A DNA stretch of 64,000 bases, taken from positions 1,594,571-1,658,570 of the forward strand of contig NC_021169.1 of assembly GCF_000385565.1 (NCBI RefSeq). The letters run 5' to 3'. Positions 50,106 to 59,559 of this stretch are shown here, piece by piece. Position 1 is the stretch's first letter. Every line of letters begins with the position of its first letter. The DNA is from Archaeoglobus sulfaticallidus PM70-1. Lineage in GTDB: Archaea; Halobacteriota; Archaeoglobi; Archaeoglobales; Archaeoglobaceae. Both the position numbers and the translations under genes were made by a program. The notes below the pieces were generated by a model, which saw nothing but the letters and a program-made list of their open reading frames with translations, was not told the origin of the DNA and made no database searches.

Positions 50106-51845
50106 ATGGATGCTGGCTACCTCTTAATTCTCATATCATTCCTGCTCTCAATCATCTCATCGATTACACTTTATCTCTCCATCAATAGAAGCTCGTTCTC
50201 ATCGATCTCAATCTACACGGTATATGCTTACTTCCTAACAATATTTCTCTCCTGCATGCTTCTGCTGTATCATTTTCTCGAAAGAGATTTCACATACCTC
50301 TATGTTTACATGAACTCAGACTCCAGACTGCCGTTGATCTATACTATAAGTGCCTTCTGGGCGGGCAAAGAGGGGGCTCTCCTGCTCTGGGCGTTGTTCG
50401 TCTCATTGATGAATCTATTTGCCGTATCAAATGGTGACAGACTTTCAAGGTTGAGTGTTTCAATCTCCAGCTTTTTCTTCGCATTTTTGACCTTACTGTT
50501 ACTAACAACATCAAACCCATTTACAAGAACTCAGGCTTTTGAAGGGGTTGGACTGAACCCTCTGCTCAGAACTATAGAAATGGCAATACACCCTCCGCTG
50601 ATATTCATGAGCTACTCCGGATTCCTCATTCCATTCTCCATGGCAATCGCTGGGATATATCTGGGAGAGAAATGGACAAAAAAGGCTTACCCGTACCTCC
50701 TATTTTCATGGATATCTATATCAGCCGGGATATTCGTTGGAGCATTATGGGCTTACAAAACGCTCGGCTGGGGTGGATTCTGGGGATGGGACCCTGTGGA
50801 GAATGCCTCATTCTTTCCATGGCTCAGCTCAACCGCACTCATCCACACCGTAAAGCGAGAAGGACGCAGGACTTACTTGCTTACAACACTAACTTTCGTG
50901 CTGGTTGTAGTCGCCGGATACATTACAAGGGCCTTGCCTTCAGACCTCTCGCCACACTCCTTTGGAGTCTCATCAGAGAGCAAGGCTTTCCTCATGCTCG
51001 TGTTCATACTGCTTGCAATATCTGTTTACTTCCTCTTCAGAATTGAAGGGAGAAAGTTCGAGTTCGGTTTTAACATGGAGGGACTGATAACCCTTTTCAT
51101 CTATCTAACTGTCCTGCTGCTCTTTTCAATACTCGTAGGTTCATGCCTAACATTATTCACAAACCTGAAGCCTGACAAGAACTACTACGAGTCCCTGATG
51201 ATCCCGTATGAGGCAATAGTACTAGTAATCCTGGGTTTCTGTATCAGCAGGTTAAAAATAAGGAGGTACACATATTACATCCTGCCAGTTATCGTTTTTG
51301 CAGCCATCCAGTTTCTATTTGGCAATCTGCTTCTGTCAATATTCTCAGCTTTGTTCGTGTTTTCTGCAGTAAACCTCAGAAAACCAAGCCATGTCATTAT
51401 CATCCACCTCGGGATCATGCTGATATTCATGGGATCGATCGGTGTATGGAAAGCCTCGGAAAAGTACACCTTTACAATATCAGAAAATCAAACAATAACA
51501 GCAGATGGTTATGAATTGAGGCTGATCAAGATCGATAGCGAAGACAGGAGGGATAGCTTTATTATAAAGTTCAGGTTTGAGGTGCTGAAGGATAGAAAAC
51601 ATGTTGGCTTTGTGGAGCCAAGAGTGATAGAGTACAAAATCTGGCGGATGGAGAGGATCGTATCTTCAGTTGGCATCCTGAACACACCACTTGAAGACAT
51701 ATATGTTTCCACAGGCATATCAAAGGATGGTATACAGCTGGAAGTACATATCAACAGGTTAGCATCTCTGCTGTGGATAGGAATGGCTCTCACTTTGATT
51801 GGAAGCTTTTACAGATTTTTGCGTATCAGCATGCTTAATCTCTAA
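50106..51845 (+). CDS. ccmF: Cytochrome c heme lyase subunit CcmF
   Basis: A 579-residue membrane protein with about 13-15 helices. The heme-handling tryptophan-rich loop WGGFWGWDPVENASFFPWL starts near residue 223; YTISAFWAGKEGALLLW and AIHPPLIFMSYSGF are further CcmF/NrfE markers. It attaches heme to c-type apocytochromes with CcmE as donor. No ccmABCDGH genes are adjacent. C-terminal 100 residues form an extracytoplasmic domain before a last helix. Shorter than bacterial CcmF (about 650). Confidence 0.92.
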   Translation: MDAGYLLILISFLLSIISSITLYLSINRSSFSSISIYTVYAYFLTIFLSCMLLLYHFLERDFTYLYVYMNSDSRLPLIYTISAFWAGKEGALLLWALFVSLMNLFAVSNGDRLSRLSVSISSFFFAFLTLLLLTTSNPFTRTQAFEGVGLNPLLRTIEMAIHPPLIFMSYSGFLIPFSMAIAGIYLGEKWTKKAYPYLLFSWISISAGIFVGALWAYKTLGWGGFWGWDPVENASFFPWLSSTALIHTVKREGRRTYLLTTLTFVLVVVAGYITRALPSDLSPHSFGVSSESKAFLMLVFILLAISVYFLFRIEGRKFEFGFNMEGLITLFIYLTVLLLFSILVGSCLTLFTNLKPDKNYYESLMIPYEAIVLVILGFCISRLKIRRYTYYILPVIVFAAIQFLFGNLLLSIFSALFVFSAVNLRKPSHVIIIHLGIMLIFMGSIGVWKASEKYTFTISENQTITADGYELRLIKIDSEDRRDSFIIKFRFEVLKDRKHVGFVEPRVIEYKIWRMERIVSSVGILNTPLEDIYVSTGISKDGIQLEVHINRLASLLWIGMALTLIGSFYRFLRISMLNL

Positions 51846-51888
51846 CCCAAAAATACCTTTAAATATGTTAAACAACCAGTTGATTCGG

Positions 51889-52557
51889 ATGCCGGACACA
51901 TTGTACTTCCTGATTCTGATATCTTATGTCCCGGCCATAGCGCTGGTGTGGTATTTTTACCACAAAGATAAATATGAGCCTGAACCAGCAAAGTACATAG
52001 CCATTACCTTCTTTTACGGCGCAATAGTCTCAGTCGGCATAGCCATGTTTCTGGAGAGGCTGGCCAGCTATATATTTCCCCAAGCTGCCTTATTTATCGC
52101 ATTGATTTCAGCAAGCATTGAGGAGCCATCCAAAGCTCTGGCCATCAGGATACCATATGATTCAAAACAGATGGATGGGCTGATGGATGGAGTTGTTTAC
52201 GGAGTTACCGCGGGGCTGGGTTTTGCAGCCACGGAAAACCTTCTATATGGGCTGGGCTTTGGGATTCAGGTAACTCTCATAAGAATTATTCTAACACCAT
52301 TCGCTCATGGAGCTTGGAGCGCCATAGTGGGTGTTGGATATGGCTTGAAAGCTGAGGGTTATGTTCGGAGCATAATACCTTTTCTCCTGTTAGCGATGTT
52401 CATGCATTTCCTGTGGAACTTCCTGATCTTCATGTCCTCAGACAATATGCTGTACCTGCTCCTGATTCTCCTTTTGCTGCTCATAAACATAGGGATAATA
52501 GGATTCCTCGTGTATCTTGGAACCAAAGAGGATATGGCCAAGTACGGCATAGATTGA
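51889..52557 (+). CDS. PrsW-type glutamic intramembrane protease
   Basis: A 222-residue polytopic membrane protein. PrsW motifs are clear: SIEEPSKALAI (EExxK), GFAATENLLYG, FAHGAWSAIVGVGYGL and LAMFMHFLWN, which supply the glutamates and histidines of the active site. The start ATG 51889 (MPDTLYF) lies about 27 bases after a TATA-like TTTAAATA (51859-51866), so leaderless; a longer frame to 51799 runs into ccmF. It may process a membrane-bound regulator. Confidence 0.88.
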   Translation: MPDTLYFLILISYVPAIALVWYFYHKDKYEPEPAKYIAITFFYGAIVSVGIAMFLERLASYIFPQAALFIALISASIEEPSKALAIRIPYDSKQMDGLMDGVVYGVTAGLGFAATENLLYGLGFGIQVTLIRIILTPFAHGAWSAIVGVGYGLKAEGYVRSIIPFLLLAMFMHFLWNFLIFMSSDNMLYLLLILLLLLINIGIIGFLVYLGTKEDMAKYGID

Positions 52558-52609
52558 ATCAGATCCATAAGAAATTCAGCCGTAATTGGCCATTTAACCC
52601 ACAAAAAAA

Positions 52610-53155
52610 TCAACCCGCAAAATAGAAAAAGATTGATTGAATTATTCCGATCACGAATCCCAAAACCAGACCAGAGAGTTCTATAAACCTCAGCTCCTTT
52701 TTTGCGAATTTTTTGAATAAGATTTCGATCTCCTCATCGCTTATCTCTTCAGCCTTTCTCAGGACAAACTCCCTGACATCCACATTCTCTGAAATACTTT
52801 TGGTCAGAAAATCCTTCACCCAAGGAAGTATGGTCTTGGAGACCCATTCATCTATTTTAAAGTTCAGAACTGAGAAGCTTATTTTGCTTTTCAACTTTTC
52901 ATCGTAAGCTCTCTCTATCGCCCTGTTGATTATGAATTCAAAGTCCCCCTCGTTGAGTATATCAGAAAGAGAGTCCATAAACCGCTCTATAATCTCCTTG
53001 CTCCTTGCAGGAACCAAGCCCTGGATCCTTATTCCAAAAATGTTTATTGGTTTTTTAGGGTGAAAAAGAAGCTCAACTGCAACAACATTCGTTATAAAGC
53101 CAACGAATGCTCCGATTAATGGAGGAAATATGAGCAGATAATAGTCCATACCCAT
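52610..53155 (-). CDS. DUF445-family membrane protein
   Basis: A 181-residue protein with helices at both ends (LIFPPLIGAFVGFITNVVAVELLFHP and FIELSGLVLGFVIGIIQSIFFYF) and a soluble helical middle. GAFVGFITN.VA...LF.P and GLVPARSKEI are DUF445 hallmarks. The role is unknown. It is convergent with prsW and upstream of nothing obvious; the UPF0216 gene precedes it on the same strand with a 15-base gap, so they are likely co-transcribed. Confidence 0.85.
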   Translation of the reverse strand: MGMDYYLLIFPPLIGAFVGFITNVVAVELLFHPKKPINIFGIRIQGLVPARSKEIIERFMDSLSDILNEGDFEFIINRAIERAYDEKLKSKISFSVLNFKIDEWVSKTILPWVKDFLTKSISENVDVREFVLRKAEEISDEEIEILFKKFAKKELRFIELSGLVLGFVIGIIQSIFFYFAG

Positions 53156-53170
53156 CTTTAAGCTATTAAG

Positions 53171-53578
53171 CTACCTAAAGCTCACCTTGAATACCACCTG
53201 TGATGCTGTCCTCAGTGCTCTTCTAACCTTTCTCATCTCATAGAGATAGATCATCATAACATCCCTGACGTATCTGTCGAATCCAAAGGCCTTTCTCATG
53301 AACTCCTGATGAAGTTTATCGCGGATGAAGACAACTGTCTCACCATGGAGATCGTTCATCTCAAGGATTATTGGGATGTTGAACTTGTCCCAGTCAAGCT
53401 CATCCACATACTCAGAAATGAACTTAAGTTCATCTTTCTCTATTATGTACTCATTTCCATCTCTCGCCTTAATAGAGGGTTCGTCCTCATTAAGCATTTC
53501 TTTCAGGGTTTTTCTTCTGGCAGGCATATGTTTGTTCATTGCTTCAATCATCTTGGCAAGAGCTCTTTCAGACATCAT
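53171..53578 (-). CDS. UPF0216 (DUF61) family protein
   Basis: A 135-residue soluble protein with the UPF0216 pattern: LAKMIEAMNKHMPARRKTLKEML, then DGNEYIIEKDELKFI, WDKFNIPIILEMN and a basic helical C-terminus. Restricted to archaea, function unknown. Starts at 53578 (MMSERALAK). Confidence 0.85.
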   Translation of the reverse strand: MMSERALAKMIEAMNKHMPARRKTLKEMLNEDEPSIKARDGNEYIIEKDELKFISEYVDELDWDKFNIPIILEMNDLHGETVVFIRDKLHQEFMRKAFGFDRYVRDVMMIYLYEMRKVRRALRTASQVVFKVSFR

Positions 53579-53714
53579 GACATTACACAGTGATCATCGG
53601 ACCTTATTTAACTTTTGTTTTTGAAATCTAATGTTTCACATTGAGCCAAAAATAAGTCCGGCTTAAGACGATATCCGGCTATGTTAGCTGACCTAAAAAC
53701 AAATAAACATAATA

Positions 53715-53790
<76 letters not shown>

Positions 53791-53920
53791 GTGTATAAGC
53801 TTTCTTTCAACTCCGATTTATATCTTTTTCGATGCAAATATCTCTGTCATGTTTAATTGAACGATAATCACATACCGGCACCGGAAATTGTTATATTTTC
53901 ATTTATGAAGAATAGTTGCA

Positions 53921-54868
53921 ATGAGGTTGCTCACGATCGGCATCGGCAAAAAGGGAGCCTCGATATCCGATATGCTGCATGCGAAAGGGGCAAGAGTGAA
54001 TAAGGTAAACCTGTTCAAGACCTATGCTGTTTGTGGCGAGAGCTCGCAGCTTGGGAGCTTGAAGCTTCCTGCAGACAACAGATTTCTTGCTTGGCAAGAC
54101 GACCCAGAGGCGGCGAGAAGCATACTGACAGCAATATTCTCGAAACATGAGTTTTATGAGGCATTCATGATTGTAAGCCATATCGATGATGAATATGGAT
54201 TTGACCTTACAGTAAAAATTGGCGAGGAACTCATGTCTCTCTCAGATGATCCCGTAATAAACCTTCTGCTGATTCCTCCTCTTGACACAATCTCCGACTA
54301 CCACGAACTCAGAAAGAGGTTAAAGATCATCTCAAACAGCTCCAAATTTGTCCTGCTGTTTGAAGAGAAAGATGGATATCAGGAAATGATTCTGAACTCC
54401 CTGAACATGCTATCTTTGGTTGGAGAGATTGATCTGAAAAAGAAGATTGCTGGAGAGGTCGTTGTTGATACGAGCGATGTGTTCAACTCCTTTATGAAAG
54501 GGCTGTCAGCAATAGGTTATGCAGAAGAGCCTGTTAACAGAAGCTTTCTTGAGAGAGTGAGTTTTCTCAGGAGGTTTGCCAAAAAAGAAGACCACGCAAA
54601 AAAAACGGAAAAAATGGTAAATATTATGAAAAAGGCCATAAATGATAATCTCAGTGCAAGATGCGATATCAGTTCGGCGAAAACAGCTTTACTGCTTTTT
54701 GGTGGGGATCCGGAAGATATTACAATGGACGGTATGTTCACCAGCCTTCAGATGATAGACAAGGTAGTTTCAGGAGTCGAACTGAGGTATGGCGATTACC
54801 CTGTACCTCACTCCAAATACCTCAAAGCAATGGTTCTTTTCTCGGGCATGAGTGGGTTGAAGTTCTGA
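53921..54868 (+). CDS. FtsZ/tubulin-superfamily protein with degenerate GTP site
   Basis: A 315-residue protein that looks like FtsZ along its length: first strand and loop LLTIGIGKKGASISDML, late DTSDVFNSFMKGLSAIGYAE, and C-terminal domain AKTALLLFGGDPEDITMDGMF and YGDYPVP...KAMVLFSG. The FtsZ signature GGGTG[ST]G expected after the third strand is absent: the equivalent place reads AFMIVSHIDDEYGFDL (about 81-96). It may not hydrolyse GTP. Alignments would be needed to decide between FtsZ-like and CetZ-like branches. A TATA box about 25 bases ahead suggests a leaderless start. Confidence 0.7.
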   Translation: MRLLTIGIGKKGASISDMLHAKGARVNKVNLFKTYAVCGESSQLGSLKLPADNRFLAWQDDPEAARSILTAIFSKHEFYEAFMIVSHIDDEYGFDLTVKIGEELMSLSDDPVINLLLIPPLDTISDYHELRKRLKIISNSSKFVLLFEEKDGYQEMILNSLNMLSLVGEIDLKKKIAGEVVVDTSDVFNSFMKGLSAIGYAEEPVNRSFLERVSFLRRFAKKEDHAKKTEKMVNIMKKAINDNLSARCDISSAKTALLLFGGDPEDITMDGMFTSLQMIDKVVSGVELRYGDYPVPHSKYLKAMVLFSGMSGLKF

Positions 54869-55011
54869 TAGTTCGCTGAGTACAAATCTCCAACCCCAAT
54901 ACTCCAGCGGATTAATTCAACATCAGTATATGCTCAAGAGATAGAATGGGAAAGGTGAAGTTGTTGATAGAAGTTATCCACCATTAAGCCGAGGAAAAAT
55001 AAACTTGCCTT

Positions 55012-56124
55012 TTAATATCCATACATTGCCAGATGTACAAGTTCAACAACATCCATGACGGCAAGATCGGAGTTTAGAGTTTTCACAGCATCCTCGAGCA
55101 TTATTAGACATATGGGGCAGGAAACCACGAGTATATCAGCATTTGTGGATAAAGCTTCTCTGACTCTCTGAACATTAGCCCTGCTTTCTCTCAAGAAGTT
55201 TCCACTCCCTCCACCACAACAGTAGCTGTTCTCTCTGATCCTCTGCATTTCAACAAATTCCACATTGTAAACCGATTTTATAACCTCTCTGGGAGCATCA
55301 TAGATTCCATTGTATCTACCCAGATAGCATGGGTCGTGATATGTTACCCTAGCATCAACATCGTACTTGAACTCGAGAGTTCCTTCTTTAATGGCCTTAT
55401 ATATAACCTCAACAGGAGTTAAGACTTCCAACCCATAGTATTTCTTGAAAGCATTGTAGCAGTGTGGGGATGATGCTATGACCTTCTCTACACCCCTTTC
55501 TTTAAAGAACATTTCATTCTCTTCTTTAAGCAACTCAAAAAGACCCTCCTCTCCGAGAACCATTGCCTCATTTCCGCAACAACCCTCATCTGCATCAACA
55601 CTGAAATCGATTCCAATATCCTTGAAAATTCTCGCAGTTTTTTCAACAACCTCCATGCTCCTGCTCTCGTAGGAACTGACACATCCAATAAACCAGTAAT
55701 ATTCTGAAATATCGGAAACATCAAACTTTTTCTTAATGTCCTCAATGAATTTTTTTCTCTTGTATTTACCCTCGCCAAACGGATTCTTATGCTTGTAAAT
55801 CGAATCCAGCATATCTCTGATCTCAGATGGAATCCTTCCAGTTTCTACGAACTCTTTTCTTGAATCTACTATAATTTCCGTCAGCGGTATCCCTCTTGGG
55901 CACCTCGTCTGGCATGTCAGACAGGTCGTGCAGTCCCAAATGCTATCGCTTAGATCGTTACCTGTAAGGTTCAGGTTAAGTATAAGCTTTCTCAGATTGA
56001 AGGATTGCCTCGATGTGCAGCTTGCAGAACATGTCCCGCACTGCATACACACAGATAACATCAGATTTTCATGCTCAAGGGAGTTTATAACCTTTGGGAT
56101 TTCAAATTTTTTGAGAATATACAT
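55012..56124 (-). CDS. HdrD-like iron-sulfur protein (fused HdrC/HdrB)
   Basis: A 370-residue protein: HdrC-like ferredoxin part (CMQCGTCSASCTS and CTTCLTCQTRCPRG) followed by two CCG domains (FIGCVSSYESRS with EGCCGNEAMV and HCYNAFKKYYG; then DPCYLGRYNGIYD, YCCGGGSGNF, SCPICLIMLED). This is the arrangement of HdrD and GlpC/LldE-like proteins that reduce disulfides or pass electrons from a membrane quinol pool. ATG 56124 is preferred; a frame to 56202 adds 26 hydrophobic and mixed residues that could be real. No HdrE membrane subunit is adjacent. Confidence 0.85.
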   Translation of the reverse strand: MYILKKFEIPKVINSLEHENLMLSVCMQCGTCSASCTSRQSFNLRKLILNLNLTGNDLSDSIWDCTTCLTCQTRCPRGIPLTEIIVDSRKEFVETGRIPSEIRDMLDSIYKHKNPFGEGKYKRKKFIEDIKKKFDVSDISEYYWFIGCVSSYESRSMEVVEKTARIFKDIGIDFSVDADEGCCGNEAMVLGEEGLFELLKEENEMFFKERGVEKVIASSPHCYNAFKKYYGLEVLTPVEVIYKAIKEGTLEFKYDVDARVTYHDPCYLGRYNGIYDAPREVIKSVYNVEFVEMQRIRENSYCCGGGSGNFLRESRANVQRVREALSTNADILVVSCPICLIMLEDAVKTLNSDLAVMDVVELVHLAMYGY

Positions 56125-56253
56125 CCAACCAAAAATATTCCATCTGCCGGATGTTTGGATCAAAACACACAGTAGAGCTTCAAGACCAAACACAAAACCC
56201 AAAAATAAAATATAAATTATTATTGATATTATATTAATATTAATTAAATTGGA

Positions 56254-57153
56254 TTACTTCGTTTCATTTACCTCCACAGGCTTGATCTCAATTATCCTCA
56301 TTTCTGGTTCAGCGCTAAGGAGCTTTGTGAAATTCGTGTCCATCATAACAGCCATGCTCAGCCCTTCACCATAGTTGGTGTAATTGTAATATTCAGTTTT
56401 GTTTGACTCAACAAAGAAGGCATTTTTCAGAAAATTAATGATCACAACTTTCTCATACATGTTGGCTGTTTTATTGATTCTGTAGGCTGAAAGGTAGAAA
56501 TCCATTAGATCTGGTGTTTTCGTGAGGCTTTTTGCCGCTTCACCCCTGAACATCAGTACGAGGTTGTAATCATCATCCGGCAGTTTCTGGATGTAACTTC
56601 CAACTGAATCGTTCAGGCTACCATTCTTTGTGGATACCACATCCAAGGTCTTTGAAACTATGTTTACAGTGCCAAAAACGCATGGACTTATCTGGTCAAC
56701 CAGCGCAACACCCTTGTTCAACTCGATACTGTAATCTCCATAACTCTCCACAGATTCATGGGTGAAAAAGACCTTTGTCTTGTTGACATTGATCAGAAAC
56801 AGCAAATCTGGGAATGCTGAAGGGTACATGGCAATAAGGGCTTTTTCGACATCGTGGGAGAAGCGGATATGCGAGAAGAATTTGTAATTCATGTTAGAAG
56901 ACAGAATATTTTTTAGATAGCTCGATAGCTGTTCATCTGCAGAGTTAAAGTTCAGATAGATTACCTCTCCTGCCCCATCTGGGATACTTGAAACATAACC
57001 CTTAAAATTATCGGGAAGCTCATACTTTAACTCTCTTTTAGGGCTTCCAGCCATTTGCTTGGCTGAATAGGCAAGAACTGAGCCGATCATTATTAAGGCC
57101 AACATCAAAGCAAGTATTCTCGCACCTTTTGATTCCATCTTCTTTACCATGAG
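56254..57153 (-). CDS. Membrane-anchored extracellular protein of unknown function
   Basis: About 299 residues. One N-terminal membrane segment (ARILALMLALIMIGSVLAYSA) anchors an external domain with several N-glycosylation-type N-x-S/T sites. No lipobox or catalytic motif. The start is uncertain: ATG 57153 (MVKKMESKG) or 57141; the frame is open to 57192. I do not recognise the family. Ends PVEVNETK. Confidence 0.6.
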   Translation of the reverse strand, partial: LMVKKMESKGARILALMLALIMIGSVLAYSAKQMAGSPKRELKYELPDNFKGYVSSIPDGAGEVIYLNFNSADEQLSSYLKNILSSNMNYKFFSHIRFSHDVEKALIAMYPSAFPDLLFLINVNKTKVFFTHESVESYGDYSIELNKGVALVDQISPCVFGTVNIVSKTLDVVSTKNGSLNDSVGSYIQKLPDDDYNLVLMFRGEAAKSLTKTPDLMDFYLSAYRINKTANMYEKVVIINFLKNAFFVESNKTEYYNYTNYGEGLSMAVMMDTNFTKLLSAEPEMRIIEIKPVEVNETK

Positions 57154-57453
57154 AAGAGCGAAACGAGAAGGAAAATAAACTTTTTCTTTCAACTGAGGAT
57201 ACTATGTAATTGCAGTTATAAAGATCTAACTTCACAGCCAAAAATTGAGATAGCAAAATAGAAAATATCCAGCATAAAATTTCAAGCCTTGCCACGAACA
57301 AATCCTAATGAGCGAAGCCTGATGGAAATTTCCGAGAAAGTTATAAATTATTCTGAGAAATTCGCTCCCGTACGCATGTTCAACAGCAAAAAATTTAAAA
57401 GATGAGAGCCAGATTTTTCTGGAATTAAACTTAAACTCAGATTTACAAAGAAG

Positions 57454-58704
57454 ATGGAGAGTGTTTTCATGGAAGAAACAAAGGTCATTGAGCTTTTACT
57501 AACGGCAGAGGTGTACAACAGGTATGAGGAGCTAACCGAAGACGATATACCAAAAGAGATAAGAAAGATCTTTTATGGAAAGAGCGGGATATCCAGACCG
57601 TTAGTTGTTAAAATGGATACAGCAAAAAAGGTTTCAAAGAATATTGACTCCATAAAAAGCCTTCCGTTTATCGACTTTAACGAGTTCAGCAAACAGTTCA
57701 AGATTACATCCTTTGATTTGGCAATTCAGTGGTTTGCGAAGAGAGGATTGGAGCAGATAAAGAAGAATCCCGTGCTCGCATACTACTATCAAAACTATGA
57801 TTCGCTTGGTGTATCTTACGAGGAGGCAAAAAGATTCAACAAGCCAAAATACGGAGACAGGGAGTGGTTGAAGACAATAATTGCCGAACTGGAAAAGAAC
57901 GAACAGACTGCAGAGATGCTCGGACTTGTGAGAATATACTCTCCTGAAGATATAAAGATCGACTTCGCATCCATAGCCCTGACAGATGAGCAAATACGGG
58001 AGTTCGACAAAATCGAGGTTGCCCTAGAGAGAAGAGATTATCTAAAAGAGATAGGAGTTCTTGAAGTCGGGAAACTGATGTTCATTGGACCTCCAGGAAC
58101 TGGAAAAACCACAACTGCGAGAGCCCTGAGCAAAAGGCTTCACCTTCCTCTGGTGGAGGTCAAGCTCTCTATGATAACGAGCCAGTATCTGGGCGAGACA
58201 TCAAAGAACATTGAGAAGGTGTTCGAGATCGCCAAAAGGCTCAGTCCCTGCATACTCTTTATAGATGAGTTCGATTATGTTGCAAAAACGAGGACGAGCG
58301 ATGAGCATGCAGCAGTAAAGAGAGCTGTGAACACGCTGTTAAAGTCGATTGACGAGATAAACCTAGTAGAGGATGGAGTTATACTGATAGCCGCGACGAA
58401 TCATCCGAGTTTGCTCGACACTGCAGTCTGGAGGAGGTTTGACAAGATAATAGAGTTTCCAGAACCGCCTGAAATTATAAGGAGAAGAATTTTTGAACTA
58501 TCTTTGTCCCGCATAAAGGGTGAATTCGACATCGACGAGCTTGTCAAACTAACTGATGGCTTCACAGGAGCGGACATAAAGCTGGTTATAAGGGAGGCTG
58601 TCCTTAACTCTCTCATGATGAACATGGAGGGGCTCGACCAAAAGCTGCTTGTCGAGGCAATTGGTGAGGTAAGAGAAAGATTAAACCTCAAGACATCATA
58701 CTGA
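57454..58704 (+). CDS. AAA-family ATPase, VAT/katanin-like single domain
   Basis: A 416-residue protein with a helical N-terminal region (1-170) and one AAA module. Walker A GPPGTGKTT near residue 212; Walker B ILFIDEFDYV near 267; sensor-1 LIAATNHPSLLD; arginine finger VWRRFDKIIEFPEPP; C-terminal helical lid with GFTGADIKLVIREAV. The AAA part resembles those of proteasome-type and Cdc48-like unfoldases. The N-terminal part is not recognised, so the substrate is open. ATG 57454 or 57469 start; followed by the MBL gene after 5 bases. Confidence 0.85.
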   Translation: MESVFMEETKVIELLLTAEVYNRYEELTEDDIPKEIRKIFYGKSGISRPLVVKMDTAKKVSKNIDSIKSLPFIDFNEFSKQFKITSFDLAIQWFAKRGLEQIKKNPVLAYYYQNYDSLGVSYEEAKRFNKPKYGDREWLKTIIAELEKNEQTAEMLGLVRIYSPEDIKIDFASIALTDEQIREFDKIEVALERRDYLKEIGVLEVGKLMFIGPPGTGKTTTARALSKRLHLPLVEVKLSMITSQYLGETSKNIEKVFEIAKRLSPCILFIDEFDYVAKTRTSDEHAAVKRAVNTLLKSIDEINLVEDGVILIAATNHPSLLDTAVWRRFDKIIEFPEPPEIIRRRIFELSLSRIKGEFDIDELVKLTDGFTGADIKLVIREAVLNSLMMNMEGLDQKLLVEAIGEVRERLNLKTSY

Positions 58705-58709
58705 GTTGT

Positions 58710-59501
58710 ATGAAAATCACGCTCCTCGGTACTGGAGACTCTCCTGGTACACCGATCCTGAACTGTCATTGCAGAACCTGTGAGGATGCCAGAAAAAACG
58801 GCTGGCAGAGGCTCAGATTCTCAATACTGATCCAGAACAAGGGAAAGAATATACTCATAGACACATCTCCGGATTTAAGGATGCAGCTAATGCGAGCCAA
58901 TGTTGAGGAGATTGAGGCTGTTATCTGGACGCACTGTCATTTCGACCATTTTGCTGGTTTTGGAGAGTTCTACAGAGTTCAGGACAATGTCAAGGTCTAC
59001 ACATCAAAAGAGGTTCACGAGGATATTGGCAACTACATGAAGTTCCTCAAATACAGAAAAATCGAGGTTGAGCCATATAAACCATTTGAGATAGCCGGAA
59101 TCAAATTCACTCTCGCCGATGTAAATCACCCACCAATGAGGAGGGCTCATGGCGTTGTTGCCGAGTGGAGGGGTTACAAGATTGTCATATCCGGAGATAC
59201 GAACAAGAATTTGTCAGAAAATACGATAGAGGTTTTCAAGAATCCAGATCTGTTTATAGTTGATGCAATAGCCCCAGAGAACTTCAAACTGAGAAAGCAC
59301 ATGAATGCGGAGACTGCCATGAAGCTGGCCGATGAGATTGGCGCAAGAAAAACCGTCTTCACACACATCGGACACTTCTATCCCCCCCATAGTGAGGCCA
59401 TAAAAGTCTATCCCTTAGGCTACGATTTTGAGACCTTTTATTTTGATCGGGAAAGAGACAGAGTTGTCGAGGCAAGAACACTGGAGTGGTTCATAGACTG
59501 A
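58710..59501 (+). CDS. MBL-fold hydrolase of PhnP type
   Basis: A 263-residue metallo-hydrolase close to PhnP, which cleaves cyclic phosphodiesters. A GTGDSPGTPILNCHCRTCEDARKNG insert with Cys/His (a zinc-binding extra) sits near residue 8, then IDTSPDLRMQL, the metal motif THCHFDHFAGFGEF near 73, HGVVAEWRGYKIVISGDTN and TVFTHIGHFYPPH near the end. A role in nucleotide or cofactor degradation fits. Follows the AAA gene with a 5-base gap. Confidence 0.82.
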   Translation: MKITLLGTGDSPGTPILNCHCRTCEDARKNGWQRLRFSILIQNKGKNILIDTSPDLRMQLMRANVEEIEAVIWTHCHFDHFAGFGEFYRVQDNVKVYTSKEVHEDIGNYMKFLKYRKIEVEPYKPFEIAGIKFTLADVNHPPMRRAHGVVAEWRGYKIVISGDTNKNLSENTIEVFKNPDLFIVDAIAPENFKLRKHMNAETAMKLADEIGARKTVFTHIGHFYPPHSEAIKVYPLGYDFETFYFDRERDRVVEARTLEWFID

Positions 59502-59559
59502 TGATTGTCAGTACCAATCAGCACCCAATTTTTATATCACTTGAACAGAAACTTAAGCT

